From: an uncultured Prevotellaceae bacterium
GTDB taxonomy: Bacteria > Bacteroidota > Bacteroidia > Bacteroidales > Bacteroidaceae
Assembly (NCBI GenBank): GCA_937915745.1
Contig: CALGGJ010000082.1
Span: forward strand, 1 to 26,604
Length of the DNA: 26,604 nucleotides
Reading direction: 5' to 3'
Shown: positions 1 to 7,818 of the stretch, piece by piece
How the letters are laid out: the number at the start of each line of letters is the position of its first letter
Position numbering within the stretch: position 1 is the stretch's first letter
The notes under the pieces: generated by a model
The model's input: only the letters and a program-made list of their open reading frames with translations
Database searches by the model: none
Told to the model about the DNA's origin: nothing
Program-made: the position numbers and the translations under genes

Positions 1-125
1 GTGATGTTGAAGCACCTACATACGACGACTGTGTGACAGCCCAGATAGAGGAAGTGAAGGCACAAAAGAAATATCACTCGTTTGCCGAACTGCTCGAAAC
101 CAACGACATCTGGGAAGTGAAATAA
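1..125 (+). CDS. C-terminal end of a CDS, probably 2-oxoacid:ferredoxin oxidoreductase beta subunit
   Basis: The frame is open from the left edge (first full codon at position 3) to TAA at 123-125 and gives about 40 residues ending in NDIWEVK. A conserved-looking PTYDDCVTAQIEEVK stretch and a terminal W-E-V resemble the C-termini of thiamine-pyrophosphate-dependent beta subunits of 2-oxoacid:ferredoxin oxidoreductases in Bacteroidota. Those enzymes decarboxylate a 2-oxoacid to an acyl-CoA and reduce ferredoxin. No catalytic motif lies in the visible part, so the family call rests on recall of the tail only. ribD follows after 14 bases on the same strand, so the two may be cotranscribed. Confidence 0.4.
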   Translation, partial: DVEAPTYDDCVTAQIEEVKAQKKYHSFAELLETNDIWEVK

Positions 126-139
126 AGCTTGAAGGCAGG

Positions 140-1120
140 TTGGATATTCACGAGACATACATGCACCGCTGCATCCAGCTGGCAAAAAACGGGCAGCAGA
201 ATGCACGCCCCAACCCAATGGTGGGGGCTGTGATTGTGGCCGATGGCCGGATTATAGGCGAGGGTTATCATGTACGTTGCGGTGAAGGACACGCTGAGGT
301 AAATGCGTTTGCGGCCGTAAAGCCACAACATGAACACATGCTGCCACGTGCGACATTATATGTAAGCCTTGAGCCATGCTGCCACTATGGGAAAACACCG
401 CCATGTGCCGACCTTATTGTGAGTAAAGGTGTTAGAAGAGTGGTGGTGGGTTGTATCGACCCTTTTGCTCAAGTACAGGGGAAAGGCATTGAGCGATTGC
501 GCCGGGCTGGTATCGATGTTGTGGTAGGAGTGTGTGAAGAAGAGTGTAAGGCACTGAATAAAGTGTTCTTCACATTCCATAAGTTCCGCCGACCATACGT
601 CACACTGAAATGGGCCGCAAGTGCCGACGGGTTTATTGCGGCCGTTGATGCCATGGGCCGTCGGCAGACAACACCGATATCTAATGTATATACCCAAATG
701 CTGTGTCATAAGCTCAGGGCCGAACATCAAGCAATACTCGTGGGGTACAACACGTGGACGACCGACCATCCGTCGCTCACAACACGTGCATGGTATGGTC
801 GGAATCCGCAGCGTGTGTTGCTTACTCATCACACAGAACTCTGTCATGAGGCATCTGCAACAGACCTGATTGTGGTGGATGGAGGCATCGGCGAGGTACT
901 CAAGTGCCTCCATCAACGTGGCATACAGTCGCTGCTTGTTGAGGGCGGACTCAACGTGTTGCAGCAATTCATCGACAGTGGGTTGTGGGACGAAGCGTGG
1001 GCCGAACAGGGCGAGACCGTGATAAATAACGGGACGAAGGCTCCTGTAATTGACTATCAAAAGGCGAATATCATTACGTTCTTTGGACGGACAATACATC
1101 ACTATGTCAACAATCAATAA
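140..1120 (+). CDS. ribD: Bifunctional riboflavin biosynthesis protein RibD (deaminase/reductase)
   Basis: RibD deaminates and then reduces the pyrimidine intermediate made from GTP in cytosolic riboflavin synthesis. The N-terminal deaminase domain (about residues 1-145) carries the zinc site HAEVNAF followed by SLEPCCHYGKTPPC. The C-terminal reductase domain (about 150-326) shows TLKWAASADGF, the HKLRAEHQAILVGYNTW segment and a late VEGGLNVLQ motif. The 326-residue length is normal for Bacteroidota. The start is a TTG at 140, because the residues it adds before Met8 (ATG at 161) match the usual N-terminus of the family and a GAAGGCAGG stretch precedes it; ATG 161 is the alternative. The gene ends in TAA and is followed by a long regulatory gap. 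Confidence 0.93.
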   Translation: MDIHETYMHRCIQLAKNGQQNARPNPMVGAVIVADGRIIGEGYHVRCGEGHAEVNAFAAVKPQHEHMLPRATLYVSLEPCCHYGKTPPCADLIVSKGVRRVVVGCIDPFAQVQGKGIERLRRAGIDVVVGVCEEECKALNKVFFTFHKFRRPYVTLKWAASADGFIAAVDAMGRRQTTPISNVYTQMLCHKLRAEHQAILVGYNTWTTDHPSLTTRAWYGRNPQRVLLTHHTELCHEASATDLIVVDGGIGEVLKCLHQRGIQSLLVEGGLNVLQQFIDSGLWDEAWAEQGETVINNGTKAPVIDYQKANIITFFGRTIHHYVNNQ

Positions 1121-1164
1121 CAAGGAATGTAAATTCAGATGACGCCAATAAAACAAATCTGCCA

Positions 1165-1252
1165 GAGACTGCGCACTCACGAAGCCGAGACTGCGCACTC
1201 ACGAGGTCGAGACTGCGCACTCACGGAGCCGAGACTGCGCACTCGATTACCA
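1165..1252 (+). repeat. 22-bp tandem repeat array A
   Basis: Three full 22-bp units begin at 1165, 1187 and 1209; a fourth at 1231 matches for only about its first 14 bases. Each unit starts GAGACTGCGCACTC, and the units differ mainly in the last 8 bases. There are no spacers. The array begins 45 bases after the ribD stop. Positions 1253-1433 to its right show no gene or clear signal. Arrays with the same period and a related core lie at 13809 and 26529. Confidence 0.95.
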
Positions 1253-1433
1253 TGGAATTCTAACTCGGGAAACAAGGGTGAGCACACACAGACGTGAGAC
1301 CACACTTCTGTATGCATGTAATATTAGTGTGTGTCAATCTTCAGGGGTTGGCGTTCATGGTTTAACTGACAGCAATAATATGATATAAAAGGTGCTTTAT
1401 TTTAATGAAGTGACATAAAAAGTGGATAATTTA

Positions 1434-1464
1434 GTTGTTGTGTCGTAAATAATTCGTACCTTTG
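1434..1464 (+). promoter_or_regulatory. Bacteroidetes-type promoter for metK
   Basis: The -7 box TACCTTTG lies at 1457-1464 and matches TAnnTTTG exactly. A GTTG at 1434-1437 sits 19 bases upstream in the -33 position. Transcription would start near 1471, giving a leader of about 210 bases that contains the SAM-I-like element. Confidence 0.75.
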
Positions 1465-1467
1465 CAC

Positions 1468-1580
1468 TCGCTTTTGGAGCGTGGAGAGATTTGAGCTGCT
1501 TGCAACCACGGAAAAAAATGCTAAAACCGACAACAGGTGTCTTGCTGCCTCGACTCAGAGGAAATAACCCGATTGCCAGC
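1468..1580 (+). promoter_or_regulatory. Candidate SAM-I-family (S-box) riboswitch in the metK leader
   Basis: The leader carries the hallmarks of the S-box core in order: GGAGAGATTTG (1483-1493), TTGCAACC (1500-1507) and ATGCTAAAACC (1518-1528). These correspond to the conserved GGAGGGA, GCAACC and GGTGCTAA(A)TCC blocks of SAM-I aptamers. GTGG 1481-1484 can pair with CCAC 1506-1509, and CCTC 1548-1551 with GAGG 1558-1561, as in a closing P4-type hairpin. I could not draw a convincing long P1, so the edges are approximate. Binding of S-adenosylmethionine would be expected to lower metK expression. A later hairpin, CTGCC 1625-1629 with GGCAG 1642-1646, may be part of the expression platform. 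Confidence 0.68.
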
Positions 1581-1684
1581 ATCAGAATCCCACTCTAAAC
1601 TTCATATTAAAGCCATACGATGCACTGCCGGCATGGCATGTGGCAGCGGATAGTTGTCAAATAACATAGAAGGAAGAATTATAT

Positions 1685-2959
1685 ATGGGCTATTTGTTTA
1701 CATCCGAATCGGTCGGTGAGGGACATCCCGACAAGGTGGCCGACCAAATTTCTGACGCGATTCTTGACGCCTTCCTGGCGTTCGACCCCGATTCAAAAGT
1801 GGCATGTGAGACCCTTGTCACGACCGGACTTGTGGTAATAGCCGGCGAAGTGAAGTCGCAGGCATACATCGATTTGCAGGAAGTGGCACGCACGGTAATA
1901 AGCAATATCGGATATACACGTGCCGAATACCGGTTTGATGCAGCAAGTTGCGGTGTCCTGTCGGCCATCCATGAACAGAGTCCCGACATCAATCAGGGAG
2001 TAGTGCGGCAGAGGGCCGAAGAACAGGGCGCCGGCGACCAGGGTATCATGTTTGGTTATGCAACGAACGAGACAAGCACATACATGCCCCTTTCGCTCGA
2101 ACTGAGCCACCATATATTGCGCACACTTGCCGACATAAGGAAAGAAGGCAGGGTGATGACATACCTAAGGCCCGACAGCAAGAGTCAGGTGACGATAGAA
2201 TATGGTGATGACGGACGTCCGCAGCGCATAGATACCATCGTGGTTTCTACCCAACATGACGAATTCATGAACGACGATGCAGCCATGTTGAGGCAGATTG
2301 AAAATGACGTGAAGACCGTGCTCATACCACGTGTGATAAGCGAAATAGCCGACGAGCAGGTGAAACATCTGTTTAACTCGGACATAAAATACTTCGTAAA
2401 CCCAACGGGAAAGTTCGTAATCGGAGGTCCACATGGTGATACAGGCCTTACCGGTCGCAAAATCATTGTCGATACCTATGGTGGTAAAGGTGCCCATGGT
2501 GGTGGAGCCTTCTCAGGCAAAGACCCGAGCAAAGTTGACCGTTCAGCAGCTTACGCAGCACGTCACATTGCAAAAAATATGGTGGCTGCAGGTGTGGCCG
2601 ACGAAATGTTGGTTCAACTTAGCTATGCCATCGGTGTCGCAGAGCCAGTAAGCATATATGTCAATACCTATGGAAAGAGCCGCATAGGCATGTCGGACAG
2701 CGAAATAGCAGCACGCATAAAGCAGATGTTCGACCTCAGACCATACAGCATCGAGCGCGACTTAAAGCTGAGGCAGCCAATATATGCGGAAACAGCTGCA
2801 TACGGACACATGGGGCGCGAGCCACGGCGAGTGCAGAAACACTTTTTCAGCCCATACGCATCGGGCGGAACGAAAGACCTGGAGGTAGAATTGTTTACAT
2901 GGGAGAAACTCGACCTTGTAGATAGGATAAGACAGGAATTTGGCATACACACCAAATGA
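1685..2959 (+). CDS. metK: S-adenosylmethionine synthetase
   Basis: MetK makes S-adenosylmethionine from methionine and ATP in the cytosol, supplying the cell's methyl donor. The signature motifs are all present: GEGHPDKVADQISDAILDA near residue 11, GDQGIMFGYATNET near 117, GPHGDTGLTGRKIIVDTYGG near 248 and the GGGAFSGKDPSKVDRSAAY loop that covers the triphosphate. At 424 residues it is longer than the E. coli enzyme (384), as is usual in Bacteroidota. ATG 1685 is preceded by an AGAAGGAAG stretch. The gene lies alone behind its own promoter and a SAM-I-like leader, which fits feedback control by its product. Confidence 0.97.
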   Translation: MGYLFTSESVGEGHPDKVADQISDAILDAFLAFDPDSKVACETLVTTGLVVIAGEVKSQAYIDLQEVARTVISNIGYTRAEYRFDAASCGVLSAIHEQSPDINQGVVRQRAEEQGAGDQGIMFGYATNETSTYMPLSLELSHHILRTLADIRKEGRVMTYLRPDSKSQVTIEYGDDGRPQRIDTIVVSTQHDEFMNDDAAMLRQIENDVKTVLIPRVISEIADEQVKHLFNSDIKYFVNPTGKFVIGGPHGDTGLTGRKIIVDTYGGKGAHGGGAFSGKDPSKVDRSAAYAARHIAKNMVAAGVADEMLVQLSYAIGVAEPVSIYVNTYGKSRIGMSDSEIAARIKQMFDLRPYSIERDLKLRQPIYAETAAYGHMGREPRRVQKHFFSPYASGGTKDLEVELFTWEKLDLVDRIRQEFGIHTK

Positions 2960-3007
2960 CGACACGTGCAAACACATCGACGACACGTGCAAACACATCG
3001 ACGACAC
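2959..3007 (+). repeat. 21-bp direct repeat after metK
   Basis: Two exact adjacent copies of a 21-bp unit (2959-2979 and 2980-3000, beginning ACGACACGTGCAAAC) are followed by a 7-base partial copy. The array starts on the last base of the metK stop codon. Because 21 is a multiple of three it stays open in frame and produces a false N-terminal extension of the next gene. Its sequence differs from the 22-bp arrays elsewhere in the window. Confidence 0.93.
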
Positions 3008-3049
3008 AGCTGTCAGAAGTTCCCTATCTCCCCTATAAAAAAGCAAAAG

Positions 3050-3709
3050 ATGAACGCACTGCGAGCATACCACATGGCCAACGACGACATCATCATTATA
3101 GTTGCCGTCGGCTTGTTTGTGTTGTTCACATTCATACTCTATCGCAGTCGGATGGTGTTAGCCTATAAATTCAACACCTTCTTTTCATCACGGCAGACCT
3201 TTGCTGCAAACGAAATCAATACAAGCAATGCAGAGATACTCGATATACTACTGCTCATCTTTATAGGCGGACTCTCGGCAAGTATCATAGCATACCGGGC
3301 GTTTGCACATCAACCAACATCCGCACCGCACTATGGATTGGTAATGACTGTATTCCTCGGATTCGTGCTGCTTGTAGGATTCAAAGGACTTACCTATTCA
3401 CTTGTCAACTGGACTTTCTTTCAGGCCGACAGAGGCCGTAACTGGCTCTCCGCATTCTTCTTTTCCGAAGCGATAGTGTCGGTGTGTGCCTTCCCGTTGG
3501 CACTGCTCTGTGTGTTCGGACCTGTAGCACTGACATATATAACATTTTGCTTAACCGGAATTGTCATTTTACAGAAAATCGTACTACTTTTTAAGCTATA
3601 TGTAAACTTTAGGCCCAAACGATATGGCTGTTTGCTGTTTTTTTTGTACTTTTGCAGCGTCGAAATAATGCCCACCCTCATGGCGTGGCATTTATTGACC
3701 CAAATATAA
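3050..3709 (+). CDS. DUF4271-family integral membrane protein
   Basis: This 219-residue protein has about six hydrophobic segments, from IIIIVAVGLFVLFTFILY near the N-terminus to a LLFFLYFCSVEIMPTLMAW segment near the end, so it is an inner-membrane protein. Its composition, length and position directly before hemD match the DUF4271 family of Bacteroidota, whose function is unknown. ATG 3050 is chosen over the upstream ATG 2966 because the extra 28 residues are encoded by the 21-bp repeat and look non-native; ATG 3074 is another option. It ends 14 bases before hemD, so the two are probably cotranscribed. Confidence 0.8.
   Translation: MNALRAYHMANDDIIIIVAVGLFVLFTFILYRSRMVLAYKFNTFFSSRQTFAANEINTSNAEILDILLLIFIGGLSASIIAYRAFAHQPTSAPHYGLVMTVFLGFVLLVGFKGLTYSLVNWTFFQADRGRNWLSAFFFSEAIVSVCAFPLALLCVFGPVALTYITFCLTGIVILQKIVLLFKLYVNFRPKRYGCLLFFLYFCSVEIMPTLMAWHLLTQI
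3647..3654 (+). promoter_or_regulatory. Possible internal promoter before hemD
   Basis: A TACTTTTG box inside the end of the DUF4271 gene matches TAnnTTTG and is followed by GC, as is common in Bacteroidota promoters. No good TTTG lies at the -33 distance (TTTG 3631-3634 is too close). It could give extra transcription of hemD-rnpA-yidD-tatD. Confidence 0.3.
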
Positions 3710-3723
3710 CAAAACCGACGTAG

Positions 3724-4467
3724 ATGAAGATATTAGTCTCACAACCAACGCCCCAGACGGAGAAATCGCCATATTTCGATGTCTCGAGCAAATATGGCGT
3801 GGAAGTGGTGTTCCGCCCTTTCATCAGGGTTGACCACATGCCAGCCAAAGACTTCAGGCAGCAGAAAGTATCAATACTGGACCACACAGCCGTGGTCTTC
3901 TCATCCCGACATGGCATAGATCACTTCTTCTCTTTATGTAAAGACCTGAGAGTGAGCATACCAGAGAGCATGAAATATTTCTGTAAGTCAGAAATGATAG
4001 CACTCTATTTGCAGAAATACATCCTGTATCGCAAACGCAAGGTGTTTTTTCCTCTCACTGGCAAGATGGATGACCTCATCCCCATCATGGTGAAACATAA
4101 GAGCGAGAAATTTTTCGTACCACAGTCGTCGGTACACGATGACAAGCTGAAAAACAAACTCGACAATGCAAAACTGAATCACACAGAAGCTGTGATGTAC
4201 TACACCGTAGCCAACGACTTCGGGCCAGATGAGAAATTAGACTACGACATGGTTGTGCTTTTCAGTCCGGAAGGCATCCACTCTTTGTTGAAGAACTTCC
4301 CAAACGTCAACCAAGGCAACTTCTCACTGGCATGTATCGGAGCAAAAACCATAGAGGAAGCAGAAAAACTGAATCTGCGTGTCGATTTCCAGCTCACACC
4401 CGAGCTGCGCTCGGTACCTGCCATAATTGAACACTTCATCAAACACCATGGAGGCGAATCCAAGTGA
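3724..4467 (+). CDS. hemD: Uroporphyrinogen-III synthase (HemD family)
   Basis: HemD closes and rearranges hydroxymethylbilane to uroporphyrinogen III in tetrapyrrole synthesis. The 247-residue protein fits the loosely conserved two-lobed HemD fold: an opening MKILVSQPTP, a VVFSSRHGIDHFF segment near residue 59, a second lobe with DYDMVVLFSPEGIHSLL near residue 177, and CIGAKTIEEAEKLNLRVD near 206. HemD proteins have few invariant residues, so the call rests on this pattern plus the DUF4271-hemD-rnpA order typical of Bacteroidota. Its end overlaps rnpA by 20 bases, indicating translational coupling. The other haem genes are not in the window. Confidence 0.85.
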   Translation: MKILVSQPTPQTEKSPYFDVSSKYGVEVVFRPFIRVDHMPAKDFRQQKVSILDHTAVVFSSRHGIDHFFSLCKDLRVSIPESMKYFCKSEMIALYLQKYILYRKRKVFFPLTGKMDDLIPIMVKHKSEKFFVPQSSVHDDKLKNKLDNAKLNHTEAVMYYTVANDFGPDEKLDYDMVVLFSPEGIHSLLKNFPNVNQGNFSLACIGAKTIEEAEKLNLRVDFQLTPELRSVPAIIEHFIKHHGGESK

Positions 4468-4861
4468 GACGCTATGTAAAGCGGAACGAATAACCAGCAA
4501 TCGCACTATCGAACGCCTCTTTGGAGCCGGCAACAACTCCATAACGGCATATCCTTTCAAAGTTGTCTATATGCCCATAGAACCAATAGATGTACCGGTG
4601 TCGATACTCATCAGTGTGCCAAAAAAACGCTTTCATCATGCAACCGACCGCAACCGCATAAAACGTATGGTGCGCGAAGCATACCGCAAACAAAAACTCA
4701 TATTGTGGCACCAGCTGCAAGACAGCCGACAGGGAATGGCAATAGCGTTCATTTGCATTGCGCAACACATGTGCGACTACAATACAATATATGGAGCAAT
4801 AGGCAAGGCACTCGCAAAAATAGCCGATATGCAGGGAGGCGTTCTGACGAACAATAACTGA
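4448..4861 (+). CDS. rnpA: Ribonuclease P protein component
   Basis: RnpA binds the RNase P RNA and helps it cleave the 5' leader from pre-tRNAs. The diagnostic RNR motif is present as DRNRIKRMVREAYR, preceded by the SVPKKRFHHA strand and an N-terminal KAERITSNRTIERLFG helix. ATG 4448 gives 137 residues and an N-terminus like that of other Bacteroidota RnpA proteins; ATG 4427 would add seven residues and deepen the overlap with hemD to 41 bases. yidD follows after 45 bases, the usual rnpA-yidD order. rpmH, the common upstream partner in other phyla, is absent. Confidence 0.93.
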   Translation: MEANPSETLCKAERITSNRTIERLFGAGNNSITAYPFKVVYMPIEPIDVPVSILISVPKKRFHHATDRNRIKRMVREAYRKQKLILWHQLQDSRQGMAIAFICIAQHMCDYNTIYGAIGKALAKIADMQGGVLTNNN

Positions 4862-4906
4862 CAAGACGGTCAAGACAAAACAAACTACATCAAAGTATAA
4901 AAAGGT

Positions 4907-5149
4907 GTGAGACAGATAATAACATACATCAACAAAGGATTAGGAATGATACTTCTCGTTCCTATTTTCTTTTATCAGCGATGCATCTCGCCGATGTTTC
5001 CACCTACCTGTCGTTTCACCCCCACATGTTCACAATACGCAATAGAAGCAATAAGAAAACATGGTCCGATGCGTGGCACCTATCTTGCAGTGCGCCGTTT
5101 GTTGCGTTGCCATCCTTGGGGAGGTTCCGGATACGACCCTGTGCCATAA
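4907..5149 (+). CDS. yidD: Membrane protein insertion efficiency factor YidD
   Basis: This small (80-residue) basic protein is thought to help YidC insert inner-membrane proteins. It has an amphipathic N-terminal helix (GLGMILLVPIFFYQRCIS), then the family's cysteine-rich core CRFTPTCSQYAIEAI and the LLRCHPWGGSGYDPVP ending. The start is GTG 4907 after AAAAG; a later ATG at 4946 would remove the helix and is unlikely. It lies between rnpA and tatD on the same strand, and no promoter or terminator is evident between them. Confidence 0.95.
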   Translation: MRQIITYINKGLGMILLVPIFFYQRCISPMFPPTCRFTPTCSQYAIEAIRKHGPMRGTYLAVRRLLRCHPWGGSGYDPVP

Positions 5150-5201
5150 TACCTCCGGGCATTTCAACAAAATCGTGAACACAGCAAACACCACTCATTA
5201 A

Positions 5202-5864
5202 ATGGCCCCATATATCAATATACACAGTCATGGTAATCTGACATTTCCCGACGAAATAGCAATAGTCAATTGCGATTACGATACTGCCACCATACCTTTC
5301 TGTTCGATAGGAGTACATCCGTGGGACTCAGTCAACATACACACCAATCCGTCTTTTATCAATGAAAGCACAGCCATCGTTGCAGAAAAAGCTACCAGCC
5401 AGGATGTCGTTGCGATTGGAGAGGCAGGTATCGACAGACTTCATGGTGCCGATATCGACGTTCAGCGCAATTTGTTCGTTGCCCAGATTCACATCTCCGA
5501 AGACGTGTGCAAACCATTGATTATACATCAGGTGAAATGTGTAGATGAAATCCTGAATATACACAGGAGGCTACAACCGCGTCAGCAATGGATAATCCAT
5601 GGTTTCCGCAACAACATAGAACAGGCAATACAACTTCTGAACCGAGGCATCGACCTCTCATTTGGCAAATACTACAGTGGCCCCGCCTTGCATTTGGCCT
5701 ACGAATACAACCAATTATGGCTCGAGACCGATGATACCGATATGGATATACACAGCCATTATCAGAGAGTGTCGGCTGAGTTGGGAATAACACTGGAAGA
5801 CCTGAAACTCAAGATGTTTGAGCGAGCAAAGCAGCTATCGTCTGTGTTTTGCCTGGAATTATAA
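5202..5864 (+). CDS. TatD-family metal-dependent hydrolase
   Basis: TatD-family proteins are TIM-barrel phosphohydrolases, and several act as DNases. The metal-ligand pattern can be followed: HSH at residues 8-10, GVHPW in the first third, GEAGID, an IIHQVKC histidine, IHGF, and LETDDTD near the C-terminus. At 220 residues it is shorter than E. coli TatD (260), a length seen in Bacteroidota homologues. The last 56 bases overlap the 3' end of folK on the other strand, so the two genes are convergent. The substrate cannot be judged from sequence. Confidence 0.85.
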   Translation: MAPYINIHSHGNLTFPDEIAIVNCDYDTATIPFCSIGVHPWDSVNIHTNPSFINESTAIVAEKATSQDVVAIGEAGIDRLHGADIDVQRNLFVAQIHISEDVCKPLIIHQVKCVDEILNIHRRLQPRQQWIIHGFRNNIEQAIQLLNRGIDLSFGKYYSGPALHLAYEYNQLWLETDDTDMDIHSHYQRVSAELGITLEDLKLKMFERAKQLSSVFCLEL

Positions 5865-6276
5865 GGTCGGGAGCTATTTGAGCCAGAGGCTGAAGTACAA
5901 AACGCCGCTGAGCAATGCGCGGGTGTGGAATAGTAAGCCGCGGTGAATTTATGCAAACATCATCAAAGACAAGTATGTCGATATCTATCTTGCGGTCATG
6001 GTAAATACCATTTACCGACTTTTGCGTTCTTCCCAATTTCCGTTCGATTGCTTGAGTAATGTCGAGTATGTCCTCGGCACGTACATCCGTTTCTACACAA
6101 ACGGCCATATTAAGAAACTGATTCCGGCTGATGAAACCCTGCGGCTCGGTTACAATCATATCGGATTGCCGCGTCACCCTGCCAATCTTTTTCTCAATCT
6201 CAGATATGGCACTCTGCAAGTTTTTTCGCCGGTCTCCTGTATTCGACCCTAAACCGAAATAAACCGTATGCATCAT
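5809..6276 (-). CDS. folK: 2-amino-4-hydroxy-6-hydroxymethyldihydropteridine pyrophosphokinase
   Basis: FolK transfers pyrophosphate from ATP to the pterin alcohol in folate synthesis. Motifs are clear: FGLGSNTGDR at the N-terminus, KLGRTQKS then HDRKIDIDILVFDD in the ATP/Mg site, and IPHPRIAQRRFVLQPLAQIAPD at the end. The 155-residue length is normal. The start is one of two adjacent ATG codons. It is the last gene of a run with the MBOAT acyltransferase (21-base gap) and the SGNH hydrolase, with which it has no obvious pathway link. Its 3' end overlaps the convergent tatD-family gene. Confidence 0.95.
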   Translation of the reverse strand: MMHTVYFGLGSNTGDRRKNLQSAISEIEKKIGRVTRQSDMIVTEPQGFISRNQFLNMAVCVETDVRAEDILDITQAIERKLGRTQKSVNGIYHDRKIDIDILVFDDVCINSPRLTIPHPRIAQRRFVLQPLAQIAPDLIIPGKTQTIAALLAQTS

Positions 6277-6297
6277 TTTTTTTCTCTTTGTTGAGGG

Positions 6298-7806
6298 TTA
6301 GAACTGGAAGTAAATAAATGGTTGTACTTCGCTCGTCTTTATTTGTATCACAAAGTAAATCACCGCAATAATCGTCAAGGCCAATACTGGCAGCGGCAAT
6401 TGGGCCATAAGGTTACGTACCTTTTCCGACAATCGTTGTGGCATGAAATGCATAATATATCCCAGACATATAAGTGCAACGACTGCCCAGTAGCCCGTTA
6501 TCAGCTGCATGGCCACCTGAGGTTGGAAATGTGTGAATATCTGGGTCACCATTCTAATGGCATCGTCCATCGACTGGCAGCGGAACAAAATCCACGCCAG
6601 GCACACCAAATGGAAGGTTATGAGGCCACTCGCTGTCACGGTCATTGTGTGGATGACTCCATGTCGTGCCGGCTGGTCACGTTTTTTCAGAGGTGATAAT
6701 TTCGGACATATCCGTTGCCATGTCTTGTCGGCACACAATATGATTCCATGCAGTCCGCCCCACAGTATGAAGTTGAGCGATGCACCATGCCACAATCCAC
6801 CAAGCAACATCGTTATCATGAGGTTGATATACTGCCTCATACGTCCATGCCTATTGCCTCCCAACGATATGTATAGATAGTCCTTGAGCCACGACGACAG
6901 GCTTATGTGCCATCGATGCCAGAATTCGCTCATGCTTGTGGCCTTGTATGGAGCGTTGAAGTTTTGTGGAAATTGAAATCCCAGAAGCATGGCTATACCA
7001 ATTGCCATATCGCTGTAGCCCGAGAAATCACAGTAAATCTGTAGTGCATAGCCATAGACTGCCATTAGGTTTTCTATGCCCGAATAGAGTGCAGGTTGGT
7101 CAAACACACGTTCCACGAAGTTGATACTTATGTAGTCGCTTATGACGGCCTTCTTAAACAGTCCGCCCACAATATAGAATGTGCCAATGCCAACCATCTC
7201 ATGTGTGATATTCAGTGGCCTGCGTATTTGTGGAAGAAAATCACGCGCCCTGACAATAGGCCCGGCCACAAGTTGTGGAAAGAAACTAACGTAGAACGCG
7301 TAGTCAAGCAGGTTGGAAAGTGGGCTGATTTGCTTGCGATACACGTCAATAGTGTAGCTGAGCGACTGGAATGTGAAGAACGAGATGCCCACCGGCAGGA
7401 ATATGTCTAAACTGTCGAAGTGGCGGTTGGTGATATCTGCAATCAGCTGGCCGAAGAAGTTGGTATATTTGAAGTATGCCAGCAATCCGAGGTCGATGAC
7501 AATACTTACCGTTAACCACAGGCGTGCGTACAACCGTTTGCGAGCTCCGCCGATAGCTTTGGCAATAAGAAAGTCGCTCAGGGTGACTACAGCGAGCAAG
7601 AAGAAATAGATTCCACTCGATTTGTAGTAGAAATAGTATGAAAACAGAGTGACAAACAACAGGCGCAATGTCGTTGTCCGCCCCATAGACATATACACAA
7701 GTGTGAAAGCCAGAAACAGCCACATAAAGACTCCGCTGCTGAATATCATCGGCTCAGCAGGGTTGTAGGTAAGGCATTCTATTATGTTGTTGAGAATATC
7801 TGGCAT
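6298..7806 (-). CDS. MBOAT-family O-acyltransferase (AlgI/DltB-like)
   Basis: This 502-residue polytopic membrane protein belongs to the MBOAT family, which moves acyl (often acetyl) groups across the inner membrane onto extracytoplasmic glycans. The core FWHRWHISLSSWLKDYLYI block, the GLWHGASLNFILWGGLHG catalytic-histidine block and the upstream DFSGYSDMAIGIA segment are intact. It starts 12 bases after the SGNH hydrolase stop. That pairing recalls AlgI with AlgJ/AlgX, or PatA with PatB, where MBOAT delivers the acyl group and the SGNH enzyme transfers it. No alginate genes are nearby, so the acceptor (exopolysaccharide or peptidoglycan) is unknown. Confidence 0.92.
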   Translation of the reverse strand: MPDILNNIIECLTYNPAEPMIFSSGVFMWLFLAFTLVYMSMGRTTTLRLLFVTLFSYYFYYKSSGIYFFLLAVVTLSDFLIAKAIGGARKRLYARLWLTVSIVIDLGLLAYFKYTNFFGQLIADITNRHFDSLDIFLPVGISFFTFQSLSYTIDVYRKQISPLSNLLDYAFYVSFFPQLVAGPIVRARDFLPQIRRPLNITHEMVGIGTFYIVGGLFKKAVISDYISINFVERVFDQPALYSGIENLMAVYGYALQIYCDFSGYSDMAIGIAMLLGFQFPQNFNAPYKATSMSEFWHRWHISLSSWLKDYLYISLGGNRHGRMRQYINLMITMLLGGLWHGASLNFILWGGLHGIILCADKTWQRICPKLSPLKKRDQPARHGVIHTMTVTASGLITFHLVCLAWILFRCQSMDDAIRMVTQIFTHFQPQVAMQLITGYWAVVALICLGYIMHFMPQRLSEKVRNLMAQLPLPVLALTIIAVIYFVIQIKTSEVQPFIYFQF

Positions 7807-7818
7807 TTGAGAAATGTA

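Noticed and set aside
356..1198. 280-residue antisense frame opposite ribD
   Set aside because: It mirrors ribD codons, has no recognisable domain, and runs into the 22-bp repeat.
1165..1252. CRISPR array
   Set aside because: Units are directly adjacent at 22 bp with no unique spacers, and no cas gene is present; the same holds for 13809-13896 and 26529-26604.
2966..3049. N-terminal extension of the DUF4271 protein
   Set aside because: The extra residues are translated from the 21-bp repeat and are hydrophilic and repetitive, unlike the family's N-terminus.
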